Shown here: positions 1-5,917 of the stretch, piece by piece
How the letters are laid out: each line of letters opens with the position of its first letter
Position numbering within the stretch: the first letter of the stretch is position 1
Source of the DNA: an uncultured Bacteroides sp.
Lineage (GTDB): Bacteria; Bacteroidota; Bacteroidia; Bacteroidales; UBA932
Direction of reading: 5' to 3'
NCBI GenBank assembly: GCA_945874355.1
Contig: CAMCGB010000014.1
Span: forward strand, 1 to 43,112
Length of the DNA: 43,112 nucleotides
The notes under the pieces: generated by a model
Told to the model about the DNA's origin: nothing
The model's input: the letters and a program-made list of their open reading frames with translations, nothing else
Database searches by the model: none
Made by a program: the position numbers and the translations under genes

Positions 1-55
1 CTTGCAGCGCAAGCACTTATCTCCGCAAAAAGGCCCTCCGGCATCGCCGGAAGGC
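1..55. repeat. 55-base direct repeat, left copy
   Basis: Identical to 204-258 over 55 bases. It contains the core of the ssrA terminator hairpin (TCCGGC ATC GCCGGA) but loses the closing arm and T tract: it continues as TAAAG where the right copy continues as CTTTTT. It starts at the first base of the window, so the repeat may extend further left. If so, the unit could be a tandem repeat with a period of 203 bases. Confidence 0.9.
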
Positions 56-59
56 TAAA

Positions 60-219
60 GGCGGCTTCAGCCGCCGTGGTGGAGCGTCAGCGAGATTTCC
101 GCAAGGAAATCGAAGCAGCGGAGCCACCGGTCTAAGCGAAGCGAAGGCCGCTTGCCCCTGAAAGGGGCTGTCAGCGAAGCTGACTGGGGTTAGAAAAATA
201 GTGCTTGCAGCGCAAGCAC
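60..219. other. Array of closely spaced hairpins, non-coding
   Basis: About 160 bases made almost entirely of inverted repeats: GGCGGC/GCCGCC (60-75), GATTTCC-GCAA-GGAAATC (94-111), AAGCG/CGCTT (134-153), GCCCCT-GAA-AGGGGC (154-168), GTCAGC-GAA-GCTGAC (170-184) and GTGCTTG/CAAGCAC (201-219). Two places contain GCGAAGC, a heptamer known to form an exceptionally stable DNA mini-hairpin. I see no credible gene: the reading frames here have no start context and are shadows. Function unknown; it could be a REP-like or palindromic intergenic element, or structured RNA downstream of tmRNA. Confidence 0.7.
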
Positions 220-258
220 TTATCTCCGCAAAAAGGCCCTCCGGCATCGCCGGAAGGC
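204..258. repeat. 55-base direct repeat, right copy (ssrA terminator)
   Basis: The second copy of the 1-55 repeat. This one runs on into a complete terminator arm and T tract and stops 8 bases short of the mature tmRNA 3' end. Confidence 0.9.
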
Positions 259-264
259 CTTTTT
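230..264 (-). terminator. Intrinsic terminator of ssrA
   Basis: On the minus strand, A-run, GGCC and TCCGGC arms around a GAT loop, then matching arms with one mismatch and a T run. It begins right after the tmRNA 3' end. The A and T runs on both sides would let it work in both directions. Confidence 0.85.
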
Positions 265-265
265 G

Positions 266-660
266 TGGAGATGGAGGGACTCGAACCCTCGTCCAAACAC
301 CGCTCCAAACAGCTTTCTACACGCTTATTCTTTCTTTGATTGTCGGAAGCGCAATGCCGAAAGACAGGCTCAGCGCAACTTATCCTCTGAAAACTTAGGA
401 AGGACTGGAGGAGGCCTCCTTCCGCATCCGGTTTTGATGATACCCCTTGATCCAGACTGAACCGGCCTAAAGCTGGAGGGATATACGTCGGTTCAGCAGC
501 CTAGGCTGAAGCGATTAATGCTCAATCTCTTGGAGACTAGCAAGCGTATGAGTAGTTGTAGTTGCCAGTTATGGCTTGAAGACTGGGATTAACGGGCCAG
601 CCATCTACGCCCGACGTGCTTACTGTCCGAGGTCAATGCTGTCAAAACCAAAACATCCCC
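266..660 (-). ncRNA. ssrA: tmRNA (transfer-messenger RNA)
   Basis: Rescues ribosomes stalled on broken mRNAs and tags the nascent chain. The 5' end GGGGATG (660-654) pairs with CATCTCC near the 3' end, with one G-U pair. The 3' part carries a T-arm (GAGGG-TTCGAGT-CCCTC) and a typical AAGCGTGTAGAAAGC segment; CCA is not encoded. The 5' tRNA-like part reads GGTTTTGACAGC, as in Bacteroidetes tmRNAs. About 395 bases long. The likely resume codon is GGC, after CATAACT, giving a tag GNYNYSYAC and a TAG stop followed by a small TCTC/GAGA hairpin. This lacks the usual ALAA end (see findings). The 5' end lies 12 bases after a lipoprotein stop codon, so its promoter must sit inside that gene, or the RNA is cut from a longer transcript. 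A weak box, TACTTTCT, ends 4 bases before the 5' end. Confidence 0.93.
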
Positions 661-672
661 ATTCAGAAAGTA

Positions 673-1158
673 TCAGTCACAGACCTGAACGACATCCACG
701 GCTCCGCTGAAATCGAATACAAACCTGTGCTCCGAACTGACAAGCGTAACCTTGATGTCATAGGTACTGTCATCATTTTCTACTACAAAAATTGTTCCGC
801 TCTCCACATTATAATACTTCGTCTCTTTGTCCCAAATCAGTCTCATCGTCACCGTTGAGCCTTCCAGGGCGCTGAACTCCCCGCAGGGAATCACAGAATC
901 TGAATTCAAAAGCGAAACTTCATCCGCTACGAACCCGGTAAGACTCACAGCTCCGAAACTTGTCAGATTGAAGTCAGAATCTGTCTGACCTTTTGTCAGA
1001 ACGAGCTGATAGCTGTGCGAACTCTCCCCCTTCGAAGTCAGCGAAACGTATGCGTGGTCCGAATCGACATCCATATTCACAACCCCGACGCTCTCCATTG
1101 AGCAGGAAAGAGACAGGATCATAGACGAAAGAAGCGCTATAAAAGTAGTATATCTCAT
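673..1158 (-). CDS. Small predicted lipoprotein, function unknown
   Basis: A 161-residue protein with a hydrophobic N-terminus and a lipobox ending SLSC (Cys 19), so probably lipid-anchored in the envelope. I chose the ATG at 1158 because it places the signal peptide directly at the start; an ATG five codons earlier (1173) is also open. The mature part is mostly predicted beta strand, acidic and rich in Ser, Val and Asp, with no motif I recognise. It may be a small beta-sandwich like those common in Bacteroidales lipoproteins. It lies just upstream of ssrA on the same strand and is divergent from tRNA-Val. A box resembling TAnnTTTG (TCCTTTTG) sits about 30 bases upstream of the chosen start, but it is imperfect. 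Confidence 0.6.
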   Translation of the reverse strand: MRYTTFIALLSSMILSLSCSMESVGVVNMDVDSDHAYVSLTSKGESSHSYQLVLTKGQTDSDFNLTSFGAVSLTGFVADEVSLLNSDSVIPCGEFSALEGSTVTMRLIWDKETKYYNVESGTIFVVENDDSTYDIKVTLVSSEHRFVFDFSGAVDVVQVCD

Positions 1159-1240
1159 ATCATCGCAAATCATCTGAAAGATGCAAAAGGAGGGAAAAAT
1201 GTCGCATAAACGAAAAAAAATTAAAAAAAGTGAAAAAAAT

Positions 1241-1271
1241 TTTGGTAGTATAAAAAAAAATAGTACCTTTG
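1241..1271 (+). promoter_or_regulatory. Promoter of tRNA-Val (Bacteroidetes type)
   Basis: TTTG at 1241-1244, a spacer of exactly 19 bases, then TACCTTTG at 1264-1271. This is a perfect match to the -33/-7 promoter of the Bacteroidetes primary sigma factor. The run of A and T around it is typical of a strong stable-RNA promoter. Confidence 0.9.
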
Positions 1272-1309
1272 TGAACGCAAACGAAACGCACCCAAGCGCA
1301 GAGTTGAAC

Positions 1310-1384
1310 GGGAGCTTAGCTCAGTTGGTTCAGAGCGTCTGCCTTACAAGCAGAGGGTCGGGGGTTCGACTCCCTCAGCTCCCA
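1310..1384 (+). tRNA. tRNA-Val (anticodon TAC)
   Basis: 75 bases. The acceptor stem GGGAGCT pairs with AGCTCCC (1377-1383), with A as discriminator and no encoded CCA. The anticodon loop CTTACAA gives TAC, which reads GTA and related valine codons. The T-arm GGGGG-TTCGACT-CCCTC is regular apart from one G-U pair. It has its own promoter and terminator. Confidence 0.96.
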
Positions 1385-1388
1385 CAAA

Positions 1389-1423
1389 AGACTCTAAGTA
1401 TTTTTACTTGGAGTCTTTTTTTA
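1389..1423 (+). terminator. Terminator after tRNA-Val
   Basis: AGACTC (1389-1394) pairs with GAGTCT (1411-1416), extended inside by AAGTA/TACTT, and followed by a run of T to about 1422. Confidence 0.88.
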
Positions 1424-1451
1424 TACTCAAGCTCCAGCCTATTAAACCGAT

Positions 1452-2231
1452 ATGATAGAGAACGCTCTCCCATACGTTGTTTCTGTAGTTAGAGACCCGG
1501 TGATGTACGATATGTGCGTCGGAAGGAATCCTTTCTTTGACTCTTTTGAGCGCATAGCTTTCGACAACAACAAAGACAATCTCAGCATCCCCTATCGATA
1601 CAATTCTTTTCTGGATTCGCTCCCTGAGGCTTATCAGGGTTGGATAGTCTTCTGCCACGAAGACTGGAAATGCGAAGAAGACCTCTCCCTCATACTGCCC
1701 GGTCTCGACAGGGACAAAATCTACGGCCCCATAGGAGTTTTCATCCAGCACCGCCTCTTCCGGGACTACATAATAGCTGTCGGCAAAATCAAGATGTGCG
1801 ACAAAAACGGCAGAAGGCTTGTCACCGCCGGACGGCACTGTCCCAAAAGCGGAAGGGTCGACTGCCTGGACTGCCAGTGCGTAATCGTACACTCATCCCT
1901 GATAAGAAAATACAAGCTCAGATTCGATGAGAACCTGAGCTTTGACATGTATGTGGAAGATTTTTGTGCCTCAGCCCACGAGAACTTTGGAATCATCACC
2001 GAAGTTGTCCCCATCCGTTGCATCCATTTCTCATACGGAGTATTGGGCGAGTCTTTCCGCAAGGCTCTGGAGTATGTTCAGCAGAAGTTTAAGAACGCCC
2101 GTAAAGGCTACATCACCCCTGTCGGCTACAAGTGCACATTCGGCTACAGGCAGAAAGGCCCTCTTCACCACACTCATTTCCCAAGACTCGCCCTGAAGCT
2201 GAACGGGAAGCACAACAAGCGCAACCTCTAA
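1452..2231 (+). CDS. Glycosyltransferase-like protein (StrF-like domain)
   Basis: A 259-residue cytosolic protein without signal peptide or membrane segments. The sequence has the layout of the GT-A-type family that includes the streptomycin-biosynthesis protein StrF. After a short N-terminal strand comes GWIVFCHEDW (63-72), the position where such enzymes bind the nucleotide-sugar and metal. GPIGVF follows, then a DCQCVIVHSSLI segment and a YVEDFCASAHENFG segment, where the acidic and His residues fit the catalytic region. It probably transfers a sugar to a cell-surface glycan, but neither donor nor acceptor can be read from the sequence. It stands alone after the tRNA-Val terminator with no clear promoter, and its stop codon overlaps that of the convergent trpB by two bases. 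Confidence 0.7.
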   Translation: MIENALPYVVSVVRDPVMYDMCVGRNPFFDSFERIAFDNNKDNLSIPYRYNSFLDSLPEAYQGWIVFCHEDWKCEEDLSLILPGLDRDKIYGPIGVFIQHRLFRDYIIAVGKIKMCDKNGRRLVTAGRHCPKSGRVDCLDCQCVIVHSSLIRKYKLRFDENLSFDMYVEDFCASAHENFGIITEVVPIRCIHFSYGVLGESFRKALEYVQQKFKNARKGYITPVGYKCTFGYRQKGPLHHTHFPRLALKLNGKHNKRNL

Positions 2232-3598
2232 TCCACTTTCGGGAGTTTCGAAAGGCTCTGCCCGATCATCTCATCGGTGGGGACTGTATCGCTCATCACG
2301 CCGTCATTGAACTGCTCGTAGGCCTTGAGGTCGAAATATCCTGTACCGGTAAGACCGAAGACTATGGTCTTGCTCTCCCCCGTCTGCTTGCAGAGCAGCG
2401 CTTCGTCGATTGCCGCCCTTATAGCGTGGCTGCTCTCCGGCGCAGGAAGCGTTCCTTCTACACGGGCAAACAGCTCAGCCGCCTCGAAAACACTGGTCTG
2501 CTCCACCGCACGGGCCTCCATCAGACCGTCATGATATAGCTGCGAGAGTATGGTGCTCATCCCGTGGAAGCGCAGTCCGCCCGCATGACTAGACGAAGGA
2601 ATGAATTGACTTCCAAGCGTATACATCTTCGCAAGAGGACAAATCATACCCGTATCGGCAAAGTCGTAGGCAAACTTGCCGCGGGTAAAGCTCGGACAGG
2701 AAGCAGGTTCGACTGCTATAATCCGGTATTGCTGCTCGCCACGCAGCATTTCCCCCACGAATGGACTGATCAGGCCTCCGAGGTTCGATCCGCCGCCTGC
2801 GCAACCGATGATGATATCGGGCTTGATGGAGTATTTGTCCAGCGCAGCTTTGGTCTCAAGCCCTATAACAGTCTGATGCAGAAGCACCTGGTTCAGCACC
2901 GAACCAAGAACATACCTGTAGCCAGGACTGCTTACTGCCGTCTCGACGGCTTCGGAAATGGCGCAGCCCAGACTTCCCGTCGTACCGGGAAACTCCTCGA
3001 GGATTTTTCGTCCGACTGCAGTACTTGTGCTGGGCGAAGGGGTGACCGACGCTCCGTAGGTGCGCATCACTTCCCTTCGGAAAGGCTTCTGCTCATAAGA
3101 GCACTTGACCATAAAGACTTTGCAGTCAAGCCCGAAATAAGCGCAGGCCATACTGAGGGCGGTTCCCCACTGGCCGGCGCCGGTCTCTGTGGTGACACCC
3201 TTCAGCCCCTGCTTCTTTGCGTAGTAGGCCTGGGCTATTGCCGAGTTGAGCTTGTGGCTGCCTGAAGTATTGTTGCCCTCGAATTTGTAATAGATATGGG
3301 CCGGAGTATCAAGCGCCTTCTCGAGAAAATAAGCCCTCACGAGGGGCGAAGGGCGGTACATCTTATAGAAATCCCTGATTTCCTGGGGGATATCAAAGTA
3401 GGGAGTGTCGTTGTCGAGTTCCTGGCGGCAGAGCTCATCGCAGAACACGCCGCTCAGCTCCTGGAAGCTCATAGGCTCGAGGGTGGCAGGATTGAGAAGG
3501 GGTGCGGGCTTGTTTTTCATATCGGCACGCACGTTATACCACTGGCGGGGAATCTCTTCTTCGCTGAGATAGATTTTGTAGGGAATCTTTTTGTCCAT
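2228..3598 (-). CDS. trpB: Tryptophan synthase beta chain, TrpB2 type
   Basis: A PLP enzyme of 456 residues that condenses indole with serine to make tryptophan. The PLP lysine is in GSHKLN (Lys 116), the catalytic Glu in ETGAGQWG (Glu 138), and the phosphate-binding loop is GGGSN (268-272). The N-terminal LSEEEIPRQWYN segment and the extra length mark the TrpB2 subfamily rather than TrpB1, the TrpA partner. No trpA or other trp gene is near, so it is an orphan that may salvage free indole. I start at the ATG at 3598: the frame is open upstream to 3670, but that stretch runs straight through an intrinsic terminator. Expression is very probably controlled by the Trp leader-peptide attenuator just upstream. 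It converges with the glycosyltransferase gene. Confidence 0.95.
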   Translation of the reverse strand: MDKKIPYKIYLSEEEIPRQWYNVRADMKNKPAPLLNPATLEPMSFQELSGVFCDELCRQELDNDTPYFDIPQEIRDFYKMYRPSPLVRAYFLEKALDTPAHIYYKFEGNNTSGSHKLNSAIAQAYYAKKQGLKGVTTETGAGQWGTALSMACAYFGLDCKVFMVKCSYEQKPFRREVMRTYGASVTPSPSTSTAVGRKILEEFPGTTGSLGCAISEAVETAVSSPGYRYVLGSVLNQVLLHQTVIGLETKAALDKYSIKPDIIIGCAGGGSNLGGLISPFVGEMLRGEQQYRIIAVEPASCPSFTRGKFAYDFADTGMICPLAKMYTLGSQFIPSSSHAGGLRFHGMSTILSQLYHDGLMEARAVEQTSVFEAAELFARVEGTLPAPESSHAIRAAIDEALLCKQTGESKTIVFGLTGTGYFDLKAYEQFNDGVMSDTVPTDEMIGQSLSKLPKVD

Positions 3599-3623
3599 AT
3601 TATAAAGTATTAGTAGTTGAATA

Positions 3624-3659
3624 CAAAAGAAAAGGCCCTGTCGTAGCAACGGCAGGACC
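3624..3659 (-). terminator. Attenuator terminator before trpB
   Basis: On the minus strand GGTCCTG (3659-3653) pairs with CAGGGCC (3640-3634). After one C-A mismatch the stem is extended by CGT/ACG around a TGCT loop. The T run TTTTCTTTT (3633-3625) follows. It lies 26 bases before the trpB start and 21 bases after the leader-peptide stop codon, exactly where an attenuator belongs. Confidence 0.88.
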
Positions 3660-3694
3660 CTAAGAAACACAACAACGGGCTTACCCTCTACGAC
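3640..3694 (-). promoter_or_regulatory. Antiterminator pairing of the trp attenuator
   Basis: GTCGTAG at 3694-3688, inside the last codons of the leader peptide, is a perfect complement of CTACGAC at 3646-3640 in the terminator stem-loop. Forming this 7-bp helix destroys the terminator. A ribosome waiting at the Trp codons (3722-3714) leaves the upstream arm free, about 20 bases ahead, so trpB would be transcribed. A ribosome at the stop codon (3683-3681) covers the arm, so the terminator forms. An earlier pair, CAACAAC (3731-3725) with GTTGTTG (about 3677-3671), could act as a pause or anti-antiterminator helix. Confidence 0.75.
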
Positions 3695-3746
3695 TTTTCA
3701 GCTGTAAAAGGGGCCACCACCAAGAGTTGTTGCTTGAATATCTCAT
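3681..3746 (-). CDS. trpL: Tryptophan leader peptide
   Basis: A 21-codon frame from ATG 3746 to TAA 3681, beginning MRYSSNNSWWWP and ending SRRG. Residues 9-11 are three consecutive Trp codons (3722-3714), a very unlikely chance event immediately upstream of a tryptophan synthase gene and its terminator. It acts as a sensor of charged tRNA-Trp: slow decoding holds the ribosome at the WWW codons and favours the antiterminator. No clear Shine-Dalgarno sequence precedes it, which is common in this phylum. Promoter-like boxes of the form TATCCTTG lie just upstream. Confidence 0.85.
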   Translation of the reverse strand: MRYSSNNSWWWPLLQLKSRRG

Positions 3747-3772
3747 ATCTCAATTTTCGCAAGGATACATTA
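3746..3772. repeat. 27-base direct repeat, copy near trpL
   Basis: Identical to 3932-3958. On the minus strand it reads TAATGTATCCTTGCGAAA and continues to TGAGATA, and it holds a TATCCTTG box (3767-3760), close to the Bacteroidetes -7 element TAnnTTTG. Its downstream end reaches the leader-peptide ATG. A TTTG lies 16 bases upstream rather than the ideal 19. Confidence 0.85.
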
Positions 3773-4047
3773 TCTAATACTATCAAACTTGTACAGGTTG
3801 CGAAACTTTCGAAGGCTCCCGCACAATTATCAACGTTACCCATCTCCTAAATCCTCTTCCTCGGGAAGAGGACTTTCTTTCGGCCTAAAGGCCTTAAAAT
3901 TTGTTGTTTCGCTTAGCGAAAATTATAACACTATCTCAATTTTCGCAAGGATACATTAGGTTACGAAACTTTCGCAAGGATACTTTCTTGTTTCCGGGTG
4001 CCAATTTAGTGTATTGTATCGAAAAAGCAAAGGAAAAAGCCAAATAA
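3747..4047. other. Non-coding gap between murF and trpL
   Basis: About 300 bases with no supported gene. It holds the two 27-base repeats, a third partial copy (TTTCGCAAGGATAC at 3970-3983) and several perfect hairpins: CCTCTTCC-TCG-GGAAGAGG (3853-3871), GGCC-TAAA-GGCC (3882-3893) and TTTCGC-TTA-GCGAAA (3907-3921). On the minus strand each repeat copy carries TATCCTTG; the copy at 3982-3975 has a TTG 19 bases upstream (4004-4002), which would make it the best promoter candidate for the trpL-trpB transcript. No T tract follows the hairpins, so they are not obvious terminators for murF. Confidence 0.65.
3932..3958. repeat. 27-base direct repeat, distal copy
   Basis: Exact match to 3746-3772, 186 bases away, with the same TATCCTTG box on the minus strand. 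A shorter version occurs at 3970-3983. Confidence 0.85.
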
Positions 4048-5436
4048 TTAGAGTTCGCCCAGCACTTTTTCCATTTCTACGCTCCTGGAGCCCTTTATAA
4101 GTATAGTGTAGCCTGCAAGAGGGTTGGAATGCAGGTAGGACGCAAGATCGGCAGAAGAGTCAAAGCAGCGGAAAGTCACGTCTTTGTCCCCAGATGCCAT
4201 CCCGCCGCTCTCAAGTGCGGCCAGGGCATTGCGGAATTCTTCGCCGACAAGCCAGGCGTCGATACCGAGGGAGCGCAGGGTGCAAAGCACCCGCTCGTGC
4301 TCCTCGAGGGAGCACGCTCCAAGCTCGCGCATCTGTCCCAGAAGCGCGAGCTTGCGCTCCCCCGCCCCTGCGCCATTCCCCGCGTTCTCCTCCGCACTCT
4401 CCCCCGCGCTTGCTTGCGGGCTCATATTGCTGAAACTCTGCAGGGCCGCCGCCATAGACGAAGGATTGGCGTTGTATGCGTCCACAATCAGGGTATTGCG
4501 CTCAGTCCTGAGCATCTGCGAGCGCTTGTTATTGGGACAGAACTCCTCTACAGCCTCGCAGGCCGCCTCGAAATCCACCCCGAAATACTCTCCGACACAA
4601 AGAGCCGCCAGCACATTCGCGGCATTATACTCCCCGAAAAGCTGCGTAGAGATAACCCTCCCCTTCAGCTTCAGACGGAGATTGGGGTTCTGCGCATCGC
4701 CCTTCAGAATCTCCGCCCCCTGGTACTTAAGTCCATAGCCGAAACAGTGGCAACTCTGCTTTGAACTCAGGGAGCGAAGCAGCTCATCGTCCTCATTCAC
4801 GAAAATCAGCGAGCCCGGCTTCGAGCCCAAATAGCGGTAAAGCTCATTCTTTGCCGCGACCACTCCCTCAAACGAGCCGAAACCCTGGATATGGGCCACT
4901 CCTATATTGGTAATAAGACCGTAGTCCGGCCTGCACACTTCCACCAGCCGGGTGATGTCGTCGGGATGGTTCGCCCCCATCTCGATCACGGCTATACTGG
5001 TGTCCGGCCTAATCTTCAGCAGCGACAGGGGCACGCCGATATCGTTGTTCAGATTGCCCTCGGTCGCAACTACCCTGTACTTTTTGGAGAGCACCAGCGA
5101 GATAAGGTTCTTGGTGGTGGTCTTTCCGTTGGTACCGGTAAGGCCTATCACCTTCAGCTGTCCGTCCGCAACTTGAGTACGGTGATACACCGCAAGGCTC
5201 TGCAGCGCGGCAAAGCTGTCTTCCACAAGCACAACTCCGCTATGGCCCGCAAGCGCAGGGTCGTCCACCACAGCGGCCGCCGCTCCCTTCTCCAGGGCGC
5301 TCAGGGCATAGTCGTTGCCGTTGAAATTTTCGCCCTTCAGAGCGAAAAACATATCTCCGCTCTTCACCCTGCGGCTGTCAGTGCACACAGAGTAATCGCA
5401 GCTCTGATACAGAGAATACAAATCCTGAATATTCAT
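4048..5436 (-). CDS. murF: UDP-MurNAc-tripeptide:D-Ala-D-Ala ligase
   Basis: Adds D-Ala-D-Ala to the UDP-MurNAc tripeptide, the last cytoplasmic step in making the peptidoglycan stem peptide. All three Mur-ligase domains are present. The P-loop is GTNGKTTTK (101-109), the metal-binding EMGANHPDD lies near 152-160, and DAYNANPSSM (319-328) opens the C-terminal ligase domain. At 462 residues it has the usual length. A short low-complexity stretch rich in Ala, Gly, Glu and Asn (about 339-360) interrupts the C-terminal domain between a helix and the next strand; this is likely a surface loop. It is the last gene of the tgt-lptG-dut-murF run and starts 13 bases after dut. Confidence 0.96.
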   Translation of the reverse strand: MNIQDLYSLYQSCDYSVCTDSRRVKSGDMFFALKGENFNGNDYALSALEKGAAAAVVDDPALAGHSGVVLVEDSFAALQSLAVYHRTQVADGQLKVIGLTGTNGKTTTKNLISLVLSKKYRVVATEGNLNNDIGVPLSLLKIRPDTSIAVIEMGANHPDDITRLVEVCRPDYGLITNIGVAHIQGFGSFEGVVAAKNELYRYLGSKPGSLIFVNEDDELLRSLSSKQSCHCFGYGLKYQGAEILKGDAQNPNLRLKLKGRVISTQLFGEYNAANVLAALCVGEYFGVDFEAACEAVEEFCPNNKRSQMLRTERNTLIVDAYNANPSSMAAALQSFSNMSPQASAGESAEENAGNGAGAGERKLALLGQMRELGACSLEEHERVLCTLRSLGIDAWLVGEEFRNALAALESGGMASGDKDVTFRCFDSSADLASYLHSNPLAGYTILIKGSRSVEMEKVLGEL

Positions 5437-5449
5437 CTCCTGAATCCGT

Positions 5450-5884
5450 TTACTTCACTCCTGTAGATCCGAAGCCGCCCGTTGCGCGCCCGCTCTCGGA
5501 AAGCTCCTCAACTTCTTCCCACTCGATGGTCTCGTGCCTAGAAAGCACCAGCTGGGCTATCCTTTCGCCCTTGAGGACGGTAAAGGCTTCAGAGCTGAGA
5601 TTGACCAGAATGACCTTCACCTCCCCGCGGTAGTCAGCATCGATGGTCCCGGGAGAATTGAGCACCGTCACTCCCTTCTTTGCGGCCAGACCGCTGCGAG
5701 GCCTCACCTGCACTTCGTAGCCTGCAGGGATTTCAAGATACAGCCCCGTAGGCACAAGGGCCCTCTGGAGAGGCTCCAGAACAATGGGCTCGTCGTTGTC
5801 AGCCCTCACATCCATCCCTGCCGACAGCGACGTTGCATACTGGGGCAGAGGATTCGAACTTTTACAGAGTACTTTTACTATCAT
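5450..5884 (-). CDS. dut: dUTP diphosphatase
   Basis: Splits dUTP into dUMP and pyrophosphate, keeping uracil out of DNA and supplying dTMP synthesis. The 144-residue protein has the five trimeric-dUTPase motifs in order: [38 protein letters not shown] and the flexible C-terminal [11 protein letters not shown] that closes the active site. The family begins close to MIVKVL, so I use the ATG at 5884. An ATG at 5917 is in frame but would add an unusual leader and touch the lptG stop codon. It lies between lptG and murF, probably in one transcript. Confidence 0.97.
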   Translation of the reverse strand: MIVKVLCKSSNPLPQYATSLSAGMDVRADNDEPIVLEPLQRALVPTGLYLEIPAGYEVQVRPRSGLAAKKGVTVLNSPGTIDADYRGEVKVILVNLSSEAFTVLKGERIAQLVLSRHETIEWEEVEELSESGRATGGFGSTGVK

Positions 5885-5917
5885 ACGGCTCAAGTTTCGC
5901 AACTGAACAATAAACAA

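Noticed and set aside
1..258. The 55-base repeat as an attachment site of an integrated element
   Set aside because: ssrA is a common integration target, but the repeat stops 8 bases short of the tmRNA 3' end and no integrase is nearby. The sequence left of the window is needed to judge.
201..460. Small plus-strand reading frames over ssrA and its terminator
   Set aside because: They lie on the opposite strand of a well-supported tmRNA and have no other support.
1181..1492. A 103-codon frame across the tRNA-Val gene
   Set aside because: It covers the promoter, tRNA and terminator and is a shadow of those features.
3599..3670. N-terminal extension of trpB in frame to 3670
   Set aside because: The stretch runs through an intrinsic terminator, and TrpB2 proteins begin near MDKKIPYKIYLSEEE. 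The ATG at 3598 is the better start.
3624..3746. A T-box riboswitch before trpB
   Set aside because: No T-box consensus or specifier-loop arrangement is seen, and a WWW leader peptide with antiterminator explains the region.
3688..3843. A 51-codon frame beginning ATGGGTAACG on the minus strand
   Set aside because: It overlaps trpL in another frame, has GGAG directly abutting the ATG with no spacer, and its composition is not protein-like. The WWW frame is far better supported.
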